NCBI RefSeq assembly: GCF_001269925.1
Contig: NZ_LHVO01000018.1
Location: forward strand, 1 to 64,000
DNA from: Pseudomonas sp. MIACH
GTDB taxonomy: Bacteria; Pseudomonadota; Gammaproteobacteria; Pseudomonadales; Pseudomonadaceae
Length of the DNA stretch: 64,000 nt
Reading direction: 5' to 3'
Below are positions 23,662 through 31,950 of this stretch, in pieces (position 1 is the stretch's first letter; each line of letters opens with the position of its first letter). The notes under the pieces are model-generated. The model did not search any database. It was not told the DNA's origin and saw only the letters and a program-made list of their open reading frames with translations. A program made the position numbers and the translations under genes.

Positions 23662-24696
23662 ATGCTGACTGTTTTTAGTGATGACCACCGTTTGCACCAC
23701 GGCACCGAACTCAAGGACGGTGTGCTCAAGCCCTCATTCGAACAACCCAGCCGCGCCGACACCGTGCGTGACCGCGTCCGTCACGTTGGGCTGGGCGATA
23801 TCATCGTACCGCGCAGTTTTGAGCGTGCCTGTTACGTCAACGCCCACAGCGAACGCTACGTCAGCTTCCTCGAAACCGCCTGGGCCGAATGGACCGCCAT
23901 CGGCCGCAGCCATGACGCGCTGCCGCTGGTATGGCCGGTGCGCGACCTGGCCAATCAACAGGTACCGGACTTCATCGACGGCAAGCTGGGCTTCTTCGCC
24001 ATGGACGCCGGCTCGCCCATCACGGCCACCACCTGGCACGCCGTCAAGACCAGCGCCGATATTGCGCTCACCGGCCTGGCGCTGATCGACGAAGGCCATA
24101 ACAGCGCCTTCGCCCTGTGCCGCCCACCGGGGCACCATGCGGCCCGCGAATACATGGGCGGTTATTGCTACCTCAACAATGCCGCGATTGCCGCCCAACA
24201 GGCGATCACCCAAGGCGCCAAGCGCGTCGCGGTACTGGATGTGGATTTCCACCACGGTAACGGTACGCAGAATATTTTCTACGACCGCCCGGATGTGCTG
24301 TTCATCTCCCTGCACGGTGAGCCTGCGGTGTCCTATCCGTATTTCTCCGGTGCCAGCAGCGAGCGCGGTGCAGGTGCGGGGGAGGGCTTCAACCTGAATT
24401 ACCCGCTGCCGAAGAACACCACCTGGGATCAGTACACCACTGCGCTGACCCACGCCTGCCAGCAACTCAAACACTTCGCCCCCGACGTGCTGGTGATCTC
24501 CCTCGGCGTCGACACCTTCAAGGACGACCCCATCAGCCACTTCCTGCTCGACAGCCAGGACTTCCTCAGCATGGGCGAACTCATCGCCAGCGTGGGCGTA
24601 CCGACGCTGTTCGTGATGGAAGGCGGCTACATGGTCGATGAGATCGGCATCAACGCCGTCAACGTGCTGCACGGCTTCGAAAGCAAGACTGCCTGA
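23662..24696 (+). CDS. Acetylpolyamine amidohydrolase-like deacetylase (HDAC family), copy 2
   Basis: This 344-residue enzyme keeps all HDAC/APAH active-site residues: His158-His159 in RPPGHH, zinc ligands Asp195 and His197 in DVDFHHG, Asp284 in GVDTFKDDP, and Tyr323 in EGGYM. The numbering is the same as I recall for Mycoplana acetylpolyamine amidohydrolase, with the same N-terminal extension. It should cleave acetyl groups from acetylpolyamines such as acetylputrescine or acetylcadaverine. An APC permease follows 68 bases downstream and an Lrp regulator is divergent, a sensible amine-catabolism unit. It is a diverged paralogue of the gene at 6689-7711. Confidence 0.88.
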   Translation: MLTVFSDDHRLHHGTELKDGVLKPSFEQPSRADTVRDRVRHVGLGDIIVPRSFERACYVNAHSERYVSFLETAWAEWTAIGRSHDALPLVWPVRDLANQQVPDFIDGKLGFFAMDAGSPITATTWHAVKTSADIALTGLALIDEGHNSAFALCRPPGHHAAREYMGGYCYLNNAAIAAQQAITQGAKRVAVLDVDFHHGNGTQNIFYDRPDVLFISLHGEPAVSYPYFSGASSERGAGAGEGFNLNYPLPKNTTWDQYTTALTHACQQLKHFAPDVLVISLGVDTFKDDPISHFLLDSQDFLSMGELIASVGVPTLFVMEGGYMVDEIGINAVNVLHGFESKTA

Positions 24697-24764
24697 CCCA
24701 ATAACAACACACGCTCGATTCTTTTTTTCTGCCAAAACTCAAAAACATAACAAGAGGTTTTGTG

Positions 24765-26171
24765 ATGAAAACAACCACGTCCGGGCTTTGTGAAAAGCCT
24801 GCATTGCAACGCACCCTGAGCAACCGCCACATCCAGCTGATGGCCATGGGCGGTGCGATCGGCACCGGCCTGTTCATGGGCTCCGGCAAGATCATCGCGT
24901 TGTCTGGCACCTCGATCATCCTGATCTACATGATCATCGGGCTGTTCGTGTACTTCGTGATGCGCGCCATGGGTGAGCTGCTGCTGTCCAACCTCAACTT
25001 CAAGAGCTTCGCCGACTTTGCCGGCGCCTACCTGGGCCCGCGTGCGGCGTTCTTTCTCGGCTGGTCGTACTGGCTGAGCTGGAGCGTGGCGGTGGTGGGG
25101 GATGCGGTGGTGGTCGGCGGGTTTTTCCAGTACTGGTTCCCGCATGTGCCGGCATGGATGCCAGCGGTGGGCATGCTGCTGACGCTGTTCGCGTTGAACG
25201 TGCTGACGGTGAAGCTGTTCGGCGAAGTGGAGTTCTGGTTCGCGATCATCAAGATCATCGCGGTGGTGACCCTGATCGGTGTGAGTGTGGTGCTGATTGC
25301 CAGCTCGTTTGTCTCGCCCACCGGGGTCACGGCGTCCTTGAGCCACTTGCTGGATAAACAGGCGGCGTTTCCCAATGGCCTGTTCGGGTTTTTCGCCGGC
25401 TTCCAGATGGCGATCTTTTCCTTTGCCGGCACCGAACTGATCGGCACCGCAGCGGCTGAAACCCGTGCGCCAGAGAAGACCTTGCCCAAGGCGATCAACT
25501 CGATTCCGCTGCGGATCATCCTGTTTTACGTGCTGGCCCTGGCGTGCATCATCGCGGTGACGTCGTGGCAACAGGTGTCGCCGAGCAAAAGTCCGTTCGT
25601 TGAGTTGTTCCTGGTCGCAGGCTTTCCGGCCGCGGCGGGGATCGTCAATTTCGTGGTGCTGACCTCGGCGGCATCGTCGGCCAACAGTGGGGTGTTTTCC
25701 GCCAGCCGCATGTTGTTCGGCCTGGCTGACCTGGGGGACGCGCCGGGTATCTTTGGGCGATTGTCGAAAAGCAGCGTGCCGTTTATAAGCCTGGCGTTTA
25801 CCACCCTGTTGATGCTGCTGGGCCTGGTGTTGCTGTTTGTGGTGCCGGAGGTGATGACCGCCTTCACGATTGTGTCGACGGTGTCGGCGATCCTGGTGAT
25901 TTTCACCTGGTCGACCATCCTCGCGTCCTACATCGCCTACCGTAAAAAGCGCCCGGACCTGCACGCCAAGTCCCTCTACAAGATGCCCGGCGGTGTGCCG
26001 ATGGCGTGGTTTTCCCTGGCGTTCCTGCTCTTCGTGTTGGGTCTGCTGGCGTTGCGGCCGGATACACGCCTGGCGCTGTGCGTGATGCCGGCCTGGTTTA
26101 TCTGGCTGGGCATTGCCTTTCAGTTTTCACGCTTCAAGGCGGCCAGCGTGGTCAATGCCAGTCATAGGTGA
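24765..26171 (+). CDS. APC-family amino-acid permease, CycA-like
   Basis: ATG 24765 is favoured by AAGAGG seven bases earlier; a GTG at 24762 is possible. The 468-residue protein has twelve membrane helices. It starts with RHIQLMAMGGAIGTGLFMGS, the signature of the amino-acid transporter subfamily that contains D-serine/D-alanine/glycine permease CycA, and has SFAGTELIGTAAAETRAPEK in helix 6. It probably imports a small amino acid or related amine together with the preceding deacetylase. It converges with the autotransporter gene 12 bases away. Confidence 0.87.
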   Translation: MKTTTSGLCEKPALQRTLSNRHIQLMAMGGAIGTGLFMGSGKIIALSGTSIILIYMIIGLFVYFVMRAMGELLLSNLNFKSFADFAGAYLGPRAAFFLGWSYWLSWSVAVVGDAVVVGGFFQYWFPHVPAWMPAVGMLLTLFALNVLTVKLFGEVEFWFAIIKIIAVVTLIGVSVVLIASSFVSPTGVTASLSHLLDKQAAFPNGLFGFFAGFQMAIFSFAGTELIGTAAAETRAPEKTLPKAINSIPLRIILFYVLALACIIAVTSWQQVSPSKSPFVELFLVAGFPAAAGIVNFVVLTSAASSANSGVFSASRMLFGLADLGDAPGIFGRLSKSSVPFISLAFTTLLMLLGLVLLFVVPEVMTAFTIVSTVSAILVIFTWSTILASYIAYRKKRPDLHAKSLYKMPGGVPMAWFSLAFLLFVLGLLALRPDTRLALCVMPAWFIWLGIAFQFSRFKAASVVNASHR

Positions 26172-26183
26172 TTCACGGGTCCC

Positions 26184-28751
26184 TTAGAACTCCATTCTCA
26201 AACCGAGCGTGCCCTGGCGGCCGTTGAAGGTGTTGCTGTCGAGGTTGCGGTTGTAGCCCACCTCGCCGTACAGGCTGATGTCCTTGGCCACCTTCAACGT
26301 GGCGCCGATATTCAGGTCCAGGGTGGTGGACTTCTGCTCGGTGTCGATCGCTGTCACCTCGTTGAAGGTGACGGTGTTCTGCCCGGCGCTGGTGTGCCAG
26401 GCATTCGCCCGTACGTAGGGTTGCAGCGGCATGCTGCGGACCTGGTAGTCGCCGCGCAGGCGCACGCCCAGGCGACTGGTGACCTGGGTGTCGGCGTCAT
26501 AGGAAACGTCGGAGATCCCGTCGTTTTGCTTATCCAGCTTGGTCTTGCCGACGATCAGTTGCGCCTGGGGTTCAACCACCCAGTTACCCACCCACGCAAA
26601 CGGCCAGCCGACCTCGGCAGATGCTGTGACGTTGTGCCCGTGGGTGTTCATCTTCACGCCGCGATCGGACTCATTGTTGCCGTCGAAGCGGGTGCCCATC
26701 AGCACCAGGTCGAGGTAGGCCTGGTTGGCGCCGATCAGCGTCCAGTAAACCCCCACGCTGTCCCCGCGCAGGGTGGTCTTGCCGGCGTCCTTGTCCTGCC
26801 AGCCACCGTTGAAGCCTTTGATGCTGCCTTTGAGGGTGCTGTGGCCGACAAAGAACCCGCTGCGTTGGGTCAGGCCATTGTCGTGGGTGCTGGCGTACAC
26901 GTCGCTGCCCACCTGGAAGCCGGTCACCGAGCTATTGATCGATGGGCTGACGGTCCCCGCGAAGCCCTGGCGAGTGCTGTTGCCATAGAGCCGCCCCCAA
27001 CCGGACGTGAATGCACCGCTGTGCAGTTGTTGGCTCTGGTCGCCCATGCGTTGGTGAAAGGTGCCGAGCATGCCTTGTACCAATTGCTGGGCGGCGGGAA
27101 ACAGCGCGGCGTAGATCGGCACCTCCGGACGGTAAATGGGAATCGGCTTAAGCCCGGGGTTGGTCGGCAGCGGCGGGTCACCCGGAACGGGGGTGGGTAA
27201 CGGCACGATGATCACCGGGTCCGGTGGCACCACCGGGACTGTCGAGCGCAGGTAGTAGTTTTCTGCGGTACCGGCCGTCACGCCGCCCTTGAACAGGTAG
27301 TAGTCGAACGCGCCGGCAGACACCGGACGACCGAGCGTAAAGGCGCTGCCGCTGCTGGTGGCACCGTTGAGGGCCTGTACCACCTGGATCCCGTCTTGCA
27401 GGGTCGCCGCGCCGGCACCGCCCAGGTTGGTGACGTTGATTGCCGTGGTACCGCTGAGGGTGCCTTGATTGATCACCAGTTTGTCACTGGGCGAGCCGTC
27501 GGCGCCGAGGACACTTTGCAGCGCGAGCTGGCCGCCGGTGCCGCTGTAGTTGCCATTGACCGTCAGGGTGTCGGTGGCGCTGGAACTGCCGGTGGTCATG
27601 TCGATCAGGCCGAAGTTGTTCAACGTCGTCAGTTGGCCGGCGGTAAAGGGGTTGATCACGCCCGTGCTGACCAGCAACGCACTGCTGCCATGGATGTTCA
27701 ACGTGCCGGTACCGGTGCCGGTGTCACCCAGGGTCAATGTGCCGCCAAGGGTCAATTGCGAGCCGTTATCCAGGTTCACGGTTTCCCAGTTCTGATACCG
27801 CGTCGGCGTGCTGACCTGTGAGTTATCGAACGTCAAGGTATCGACCCCCAGGCCACCGTCTACCACCGGGGTGGGTGCCACAATAGCTTCCGTCAGGTTC
27901 TGCAGCAGGCCGGTATCGTTATCGCCGCCCAGCAACACCGCCGAGTTGATCCGACCCGCACCGATCCAACTGAAGGCGTCGTTGCCGAAGCTGGCAAGAA
28001 TTTGCCCATTCACCGTACCGCCGGTGATGGTAATGATGTCTACGCCACCACTGGTACTGATATTGCCACCTATGTAGCTGGTGCCCGAGACCAGGATGGT
28101 GTCGTTGCCAAAGCCAGTCACCAGGTTGCCGACGATGGTTCCCCCGCGCATATCAAATACGTTGTCGTCGAGTTTCATGTCGACACGACCGATGCTGCCG
28201 CCGGTCATCAGCGCCACATCGCCATCCTCAAAGGCCCCCGTGATGATGCCGGCGCTCATGGTGAAGTGATCAATGCCATCGCCCTGGAACAATGCAGTGG
28301 TCATGCCGCCGCTCATGGAAAACGTGTCGGCACCGTTGCCCTGACTGATGCTACCGACTTGTCCTCCGCTGATTTGCACAATGTCGTTACCCGCGCCTTG
28401 CAAAACCGAGCTGTTGACGCGCCCTTGGAACAGCCGAAAGATATTCGCCCCATCCCCCATGCTGACACCGCTGGGGCCGATCTCTGCATCAGGTGCATTG
28501 AGCTCGATCAAGTCATTGCCAGCGCCGTAGGCCACACCCATCACGCTGCCGTTGCCTGACGGAAAAATCAGGCTGTTGTTTCCTTGCATGTCAACGAGAT
28601 TGCCGCCCGCGCCACTGGTGCAGTTGATCACGTCATCGCCCGCCGTGATCGTAAAGGCGCAGGCCTGTGCACGGTCAGGAGCGATTGCCAGCCATGAGAG
28701 CGTGGCAATCGCTACGCTCAGGCACGCTAAGGGGGAAAGGGGTTTGCTCAT
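26184..28751 (-). CDS. Autotransporter with beta-helical passenger
   Basis: The start at ATG 28751 (MSKPLSPLACLSVA) follows GAGGATGG; the extra 11 codons from 28784 are unlikely. The 855-residue protein has a signal peptide of about 30 residues. Its passenger (about 35-530) is made of short Gly/Asp-rich repeats (GNDIVQISGG, GADTFSMSGG, GNDTILVSG) typical of a right-handed beta helix, with a pertactin-like end. A Pro-rich linker at about 520-565 leads to a C-terminal autotransporter barrel of about 270 residues ending LGLRMEF. It is probably a surface adhesin or biofilm protein; no protease or lipase motif is seen. Confidence 0.88.
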   Translation of the reverse strand: MSKPLSPLACLSVAIATLSWLAIAPDRAQACAFTITAGDDVINCTSGAGGNLVDMQGNNSLIFPSGNGSVMGVAYGAGNDLIELNAPDAEIGPSGVSMGDGANIFRLFQGRVNSSVLQGAGNDIVQISGGQVGSISQGNGADTFSMSGGMTTALFQGDGIDHFTMSAGIITGAFEDGDVALMTGGSIGRVDMKLDDNVFDMRGGTIVGNLVTGFGNDTILVSGTSYIGGNISTSGGVDIITITGGTVNGQILASFGNDAFSWIGAGRINSAVLLGGDNDTGLLQNLTEAIVAPTPVVDGGLGVDTLTFDNSQVSTPTRYQNWETVNLDNGSQLTLGGTLTLGDTGTGTGTLNIHGSSALLVSTGVINPFTAGQLTTLNNFGLIDMTTGSSSATDTLTVNGNYSGTGGQLALQSVLGADGSPSDKLVINQGTLSGTTAINVTNLGGAGAATLQDGIQVVQALNGATSSGSAFTLGRPVSAGAFDYYLFKGGVTAGTAENYYLRSTVPVVPPDPVIIVPLPTPVPGDPPLPTNPGLKPIPIYRPEVPIYAALFPAAQQLVQGMLGTFHQRMGDQSQQLHSGAFTSGWGRLYGNSTRQGFAGTVSPSINSSVTGFQVGSDVYASTHDNGLTQRSGFFVGHSTLKGSIKGFNGGWQDKDAGKTTLRGDSVGVYWTLIGANQAYLDLVLMGTRFDGNNESDRGVKMNTHGHNVTASAEVGWPFAWVGNWVVEPQAQLIVGKTKLDKQNDGISDVSYDADTQVTSRLGVRLRGDYQVRSMPLQPYVRANAWHTSAGQNTVTFNEVTAIDTEQKSTTLDLNIGATLKVAKDISLYGEVGYNRNLDSNTFNGRQGTLGLRMEF

Positions 28752-29000
28752 GATCCATCCTCGCTCAAGGCGGCCTATCTCCACGGTGCCTGGTGACAGG
28801 CACGGTTAAAGACCATGACAACGAAGAACGCGATACGGATCAGGGACGACGGGTTACCTGAATCTGAAAACACCGGCCAATGCAAAGGGTTGGCATGGCT
28901 TTCTCGACTGCACCTGAAGCTGTGCAGTACTTTTTGCACCATAGCCACACATCCTGCCGGCCGCCACTGTCAGAAATAACAGGTACAGACGAGTGGGGGA

Positions 29001-29762
29001 CTAGGTAAACACGATCTCGTAAGGCTCACGCATCCGCTCCAGCAGCACCTGGGCCAATATCGGCGCGAGGCCGATCTGCGGATCGCCCGCCAACTGACTG
29101 GCATACGCATGGGCGGCGTGAAGCTTGCGGGCCACGGTCCAGGTGTCCAGGCGCACCTTGCGCGCCCGTTGCCAGGGGATCATCGCCCCCTCGCGGGCGG
29201 GGCAGTGCCATGCCCAGATCGGCAGTTCATAGAGTTTCGCACCCACCAGGCTGCAGGCCTTGGCGCTGGCACGGCCGACGGCGTCATGGTCGTCATTGCC
29301 GTCGTTGCGCCACGTTGAAAACACCACATCGCCCGGTTGCAGGTAGCGTGCGATAAATTGGCTCAGTTGCGATTCCCGAGAGGCGAGGGCGTTGTCGCAA
29401 AAACCGCCGCGAATCCATTTCAGGCTGTGCAACGGCATGCCCAGGCGGCGCAGTGCCTCGGCGCTTTCCTGGGGACGCACCACGCTCAGGCGGCTCGCCG
29501 GCCATACGTGGGAGCCCGGGTGGCTGGCGCTGCCGTCGGTGATAGAGATCAGTTGCAGGGGGTGTTCCAGCGTGCTGAGCAATTGCAGTAAACCACCGCA
29601 GGCCAAGACTTCGTCGCCGGGATGGGGCGCGATGATCACCACGCGCGCGCCGGGCGGCACCAGTGCGGCGGTAGAAATGGGGGGGATCTGCGCCAACTGC
29701 GGCGCGCTGTTCCAGATTTGCGCAGGACCGCGACGGCCTTCACTCAGGGAGGCAGGCTTCAT
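29001..29762 (-). CDS. PIG-L family deacetylase paralogue lacking the usual catalytic Asp
   Basis: The 253-residue protein has the PIG-L/LmbE fold with APHPGDE at 45-51. The family motif is PHPDDE: the His and second Asp bind zinc and the first Asp is the general base, as described for MshB. Here that base is Gly49, coded GGC, while the zinc ligands (His47, Asp50 and the later His in DDHDAVGRA) remain. It is the last gene of the glycogen/trehalose run and is 177 bases downstream of the glycosyltransferase. It is clearly paralogous to the gene at 31192-31950, sharing SITDGSASHPGS and RLSVVRPQESA. It may bind a sugar without deacetylating it, or use a different mechanism. Confidence 0.85.
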   Translation of the reverse strand: MKPASLSEGRRGPAQIWNSAPQLAQIPPISTAALVPPGARVVIIAPHPGDEVLACGGLLQLLSTLEHPLQLISITDGSASHPGSHVWPASRLSVVRPQESAEALRRLGMPLHSLKWIRGGFCDNALASRESQLSQFIARYLQPGDVVFSTWRNDGNDDHDAVGRASAKACSLVGAKLYELPIWAWHCPAREGAMIPWQRARKVRLDTWTVARKLHAAHAYASQLAGDPQIGLAPILAQVLLERMREPYEIVFT

Positions 29763-29939
29763 GGGAGTTACATCCTTGTCGATTGATGCTGGGTCGTGCC
29801 CGGTTTGCGGGACGACTCTATTTATTCACCACAGACTCCGCCGTGGTGCGTGCGTGGCCATTCAATCCTGAATTGCCAGCAAGGCGTCATCAGCATAGAC
29901 AAGGATTGGTCTTTTTTACATTCTGTAATGTCGTTTTTT

Positions 29940-30599
29940 TCAGGAAGCGCACATCAGGCTCTTCAAATAATCGCCGAAACCGCCTTGGGCACGGGCCTCC
30001 AGGCGTGCGCTGGTAATGACTTGCGGGGCGTGGCTCCAGGCGATGGAAGCACCGCAGCGTTCGAGGTCGCGCACCAGTTGTACATCTTCATGGCAGGCCA
30101 GCGGTTCGAAGCCACCGGCACGTACATACGCACCGGCACTGATGCCCAGGTTGGCACCGTGGATATGGCGGTGACCATCACGGGCCTGGTACGCCTGCTG
30201 GTAACGGATCTGCGCCGCCGGGTCGAACCCTTCGCTCCAGGCGTCGACGGTCACGGTGCCGCACACCGCATCGGCGCCCAGTGCCAATTGCGCCACCAGC
30301 CAATCGGGAGCGACACGGCTGTCGGCGTCGGTGCACGAGATCCAGCGTGCGCCCTGATTGAGCAGGTGCCGCGCGCCCACCCCGCGCACATGGCCCACAT
30401 TGCGCGCCTGCACGTCCAGGCGCTGCACCGGGAAGCCTTCGGCAATCGTCGCACTGGCATCGCTGCAGCTGTCGAGCAGCACCAGGATATGCACCGCTTC
30501 GCCCAGCAAGCCTGGGTGGCTGGCGGCGACCAATGCTGCCTCCAGGCATTCGCCGAGTAAGGCCTCTTCGTTGTGTACCGGAATCAGCACGCCGATCAT
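29940..30599 (-). CDS. Family 2 glycosyltransferase
   Basis: The start at 30599 (MIGVLIPVHNEEALL) overlaps the methyltransferase stop at 30596, so the two are coupled; a longer frame from 30644 is rejected. The 219-residue protein is a compact GT-A transferase: nucleotide-binding IPVHNEE at the N-terminus, WISCTDADSRV as the DxD-like metal site near residue 90, and GANLGISAGAYVRAGGFEPL before the acidic CHEDVQLVRDLE near the end, the typical catalytic-base block. It has no membrane anchor. The acceptor is unknown, but the deacetylase and methyltransferase neighbours suggest a decorated glycoside or glycolipid. Confidence 0.85.
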   Translation of the reverse strand: MIGVLIPVHNEEALLGECLEAALVAASHPGLLGEAVHILVLLDSCSDASATIAEGFPVQRLDVQARNVGHVRGVGARHLLNQGARWISCTDADSRVAPDWLVAQLALGADAVCGTVTVDAWSEGFDPAAQIRYQQAYQARDGHRHIHGANLGISAGAYVRAGGFEPLACHEDVQLVRDLERCGASIAWSHAPQVITSARLEARAQGGFGDYLKSLMCAS

Positions 30600-31195
30600 C
30601 GCAGGCCCTCGTGGGTGGCAACCGAAGTGCCGTCGCGGCTCCACAGGTCGAGTAGAAAGTCGTGTTCGTGGTGCGACGCGATCAGGGGCATCGCCAGCCG
30701 CTCATGCAGCAGGGCATGCACCTGCTCGGCGGTTTGCGGGCAACCGTCGATAGCGGGGCGCCAGTGACAGGCCAGTATCTGGCCGTTGGCAGTCAGGCTG
30801 GCGAGGGCGCGGTCGATCAAGCGGCACAGGTCATCGTGGTCCAGGTAGTAGCACAGCTCGCTCAATACGATCAGCTCGAACTCTTCGGTCGGCCATTGTC
30901 CGGGCAGGCGGCTTTGCTGCACCTGGGCATGGGCGAAGCCCAGTAAGCGGCCACGCGCCAGGCTGACGGCGGCCGAGGCGGTGTCGCAACACAGCAGGCG
31001 ATCGCAGCGTGGCGCCAGTTCGGCACTCAGTTCGCCATTGGCGCAACCGGGTTCGAACACCGAGGCATAGCGTGGCCGAGTCAGCAGCGCCAGGGTCAGC
31101 GCACGTTTGCGTCGTTCGTACCAGCGTTGGCGAAAGGCCCAGGGGTCATCGTTACCGGCAAACAGTTGATCGAAATACGGCGTCGCCACACTCAT
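30596..31195 (-). CDS. NodS-like SAM methyltransferase
   Basis: This 199-residue protein starts MSVATPYFDQLFAGNDDPWA, followed by YERRKRALTLALL, then motif I ASVFEPGCANGELSAELA at about 43-60 and ELIVLSELCYYLD. The opening DPWxFRxxWYExRK-like pattern is that of NodS-type N-methyltransferases, which methylate the free amine of a deacetylated amino sugar in Nod factors. That fits well with the PIG-L deacetylase directly upstream (overlapping start and stop, 31192/31195) and the glycosyltransferase directly downstream. The actual substrate is unproven. Confidence 0.85.
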   Translation of the reverse strand: MSVATPYFDQLFAGNDDPWAFRQRWYERRKRALTLALLTRPRYASVFEPGCANGELSAELAPRCDRLLCCDTASAAVSLARGRLLGFAHAQVQQSRLPGQWPTEEFELIVLSELCYYLDHDDLCRLIDRALASLTANGQILACHWRPAIDGCPQTAEQVHALLHERLAMPLIASHHEHDFLLDLWSRDGTSVATHEGLR

Positions 31196-31950
31196 ACAAA
31201 TACCACTTCAAAAGGTTGTAGCAGACGCTCCACCACATAGGGCGCCAGCACCGGCGGCAGGCCGATGTGCGTATCACCCTCCAGTTGACTGGCGAACGCA
31301 TGGATGGCGTGGCGCTTGCGCGCGACGGCTTCGCAGCTCAGCGGGATTTTGCGTGCACGGTGCCACGGTACCAGGCTGTCCTCGGGGGAGGCCCAGTGCC
31401 AGGTCCACACCGGCAGTTCATACAGCCTTGCACCCACCGCGTGTGCCGCCTTGGCGCTGGCGCGGCCAACGGCCTCGTGGTCGCAATGGCCGTCTTCGCG
31501 CCAGGTGGTAAACACCGCATCCGTGGGTTTGAGATGGCGTTGGATAAAGGCACTGAGCTGGTCTTCGCGCGCTGCCACCTGGCTGTCGGTGAAGCCGGCC
31601 CGCAGCCATTTCAGGCTGTGCAACGGCACACCCAGGCGATGCAGGGCCTGTGCCGATTCCTGCGGGCGCACCACGCTCAAACGCTCCACCGACCACTGTG
31701 TGGAGCCGGGGTGGCTGGCGCTGCCATCGGTCACCGAAATCAATAGCATCGGCCGGCCCAGCTCAGCCAGGCCTTGCAGCAGTCCGCCACAGCCCAGCAC
31801 TTCGTCATCCGGGTGCGGAGCGATGATCACGGCGCGAAAGCCTTCGGGCACCAACTCGGCGACGCTGATCTGTGGCAGTCCGGCCATCAGCGCCGAGTCC
31901 TGCCAGCGCTGCAGGGGCGTGCCCTGGCCCACGATCGGGTTGGGTTTCAT
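31192..31950 (-). CDS. PIG-L family N-acetylglucosaminyl-type deacetylase
   Basis: The start is ATG 31950, which overlaps the stop of the acyl-CoA-dehydrogenase-like gene (ATGA). The 252-residue protein has the complete motif APHPDDE at about 44-50, with His46, catalytic Asp48 and zinc ligand Asp49. DGHCDHEAVGRAS near residue 155 carries the third zinc-binding His. PIG-L enzymes remove N-acetyl groups from GlcNAc-containing lipids or small glycosides, or cleave other amides. This copy looks active, unlike its paralogue at 29001-29762. It overlaps the NodS-like methyltransferase, so deacetylation followed by N-methylation is a natural guess. Confidence 0.87.
   Translation of the reverse strand: MKPNPIVGQGTPLQRWQDSALMAGLPQISVAELVPEGFRAVIIAPHPDDEVLGCGGLLQGLAELGRPMLLISVTDGSASHPGSTQWSVERLSVVRPQESAQALHRLGVPLHSLKWLRAGFTDSQVAAREDQLSAFIQRHLKPTDAVFTTWREDGHCDHEAVGRASAKAAHAVGARLYELPVWTWHWASPEDSLVPWHRARKIPLSCEAVARKRHAIHAFASQLEGDTHIGLPPVLAPYVVERLLQPFEVVFV

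Noticed and set aside
24627..25964. 445-residue minus-strand open frame rich in His/Gln
   Set aside because: Antisense shadow of the APC permease; the composition reflects the reverse complement of hydrophobic codons.
26184..28751. Gly/Asp-rich passenger as an RTX calcium-binding repeat protein
   Set aside because: The repeats lack the strict GGxGxDxUx nonapeptide and the protein ends in an autotransporter barrel, so a beta-helix passenger fits better.
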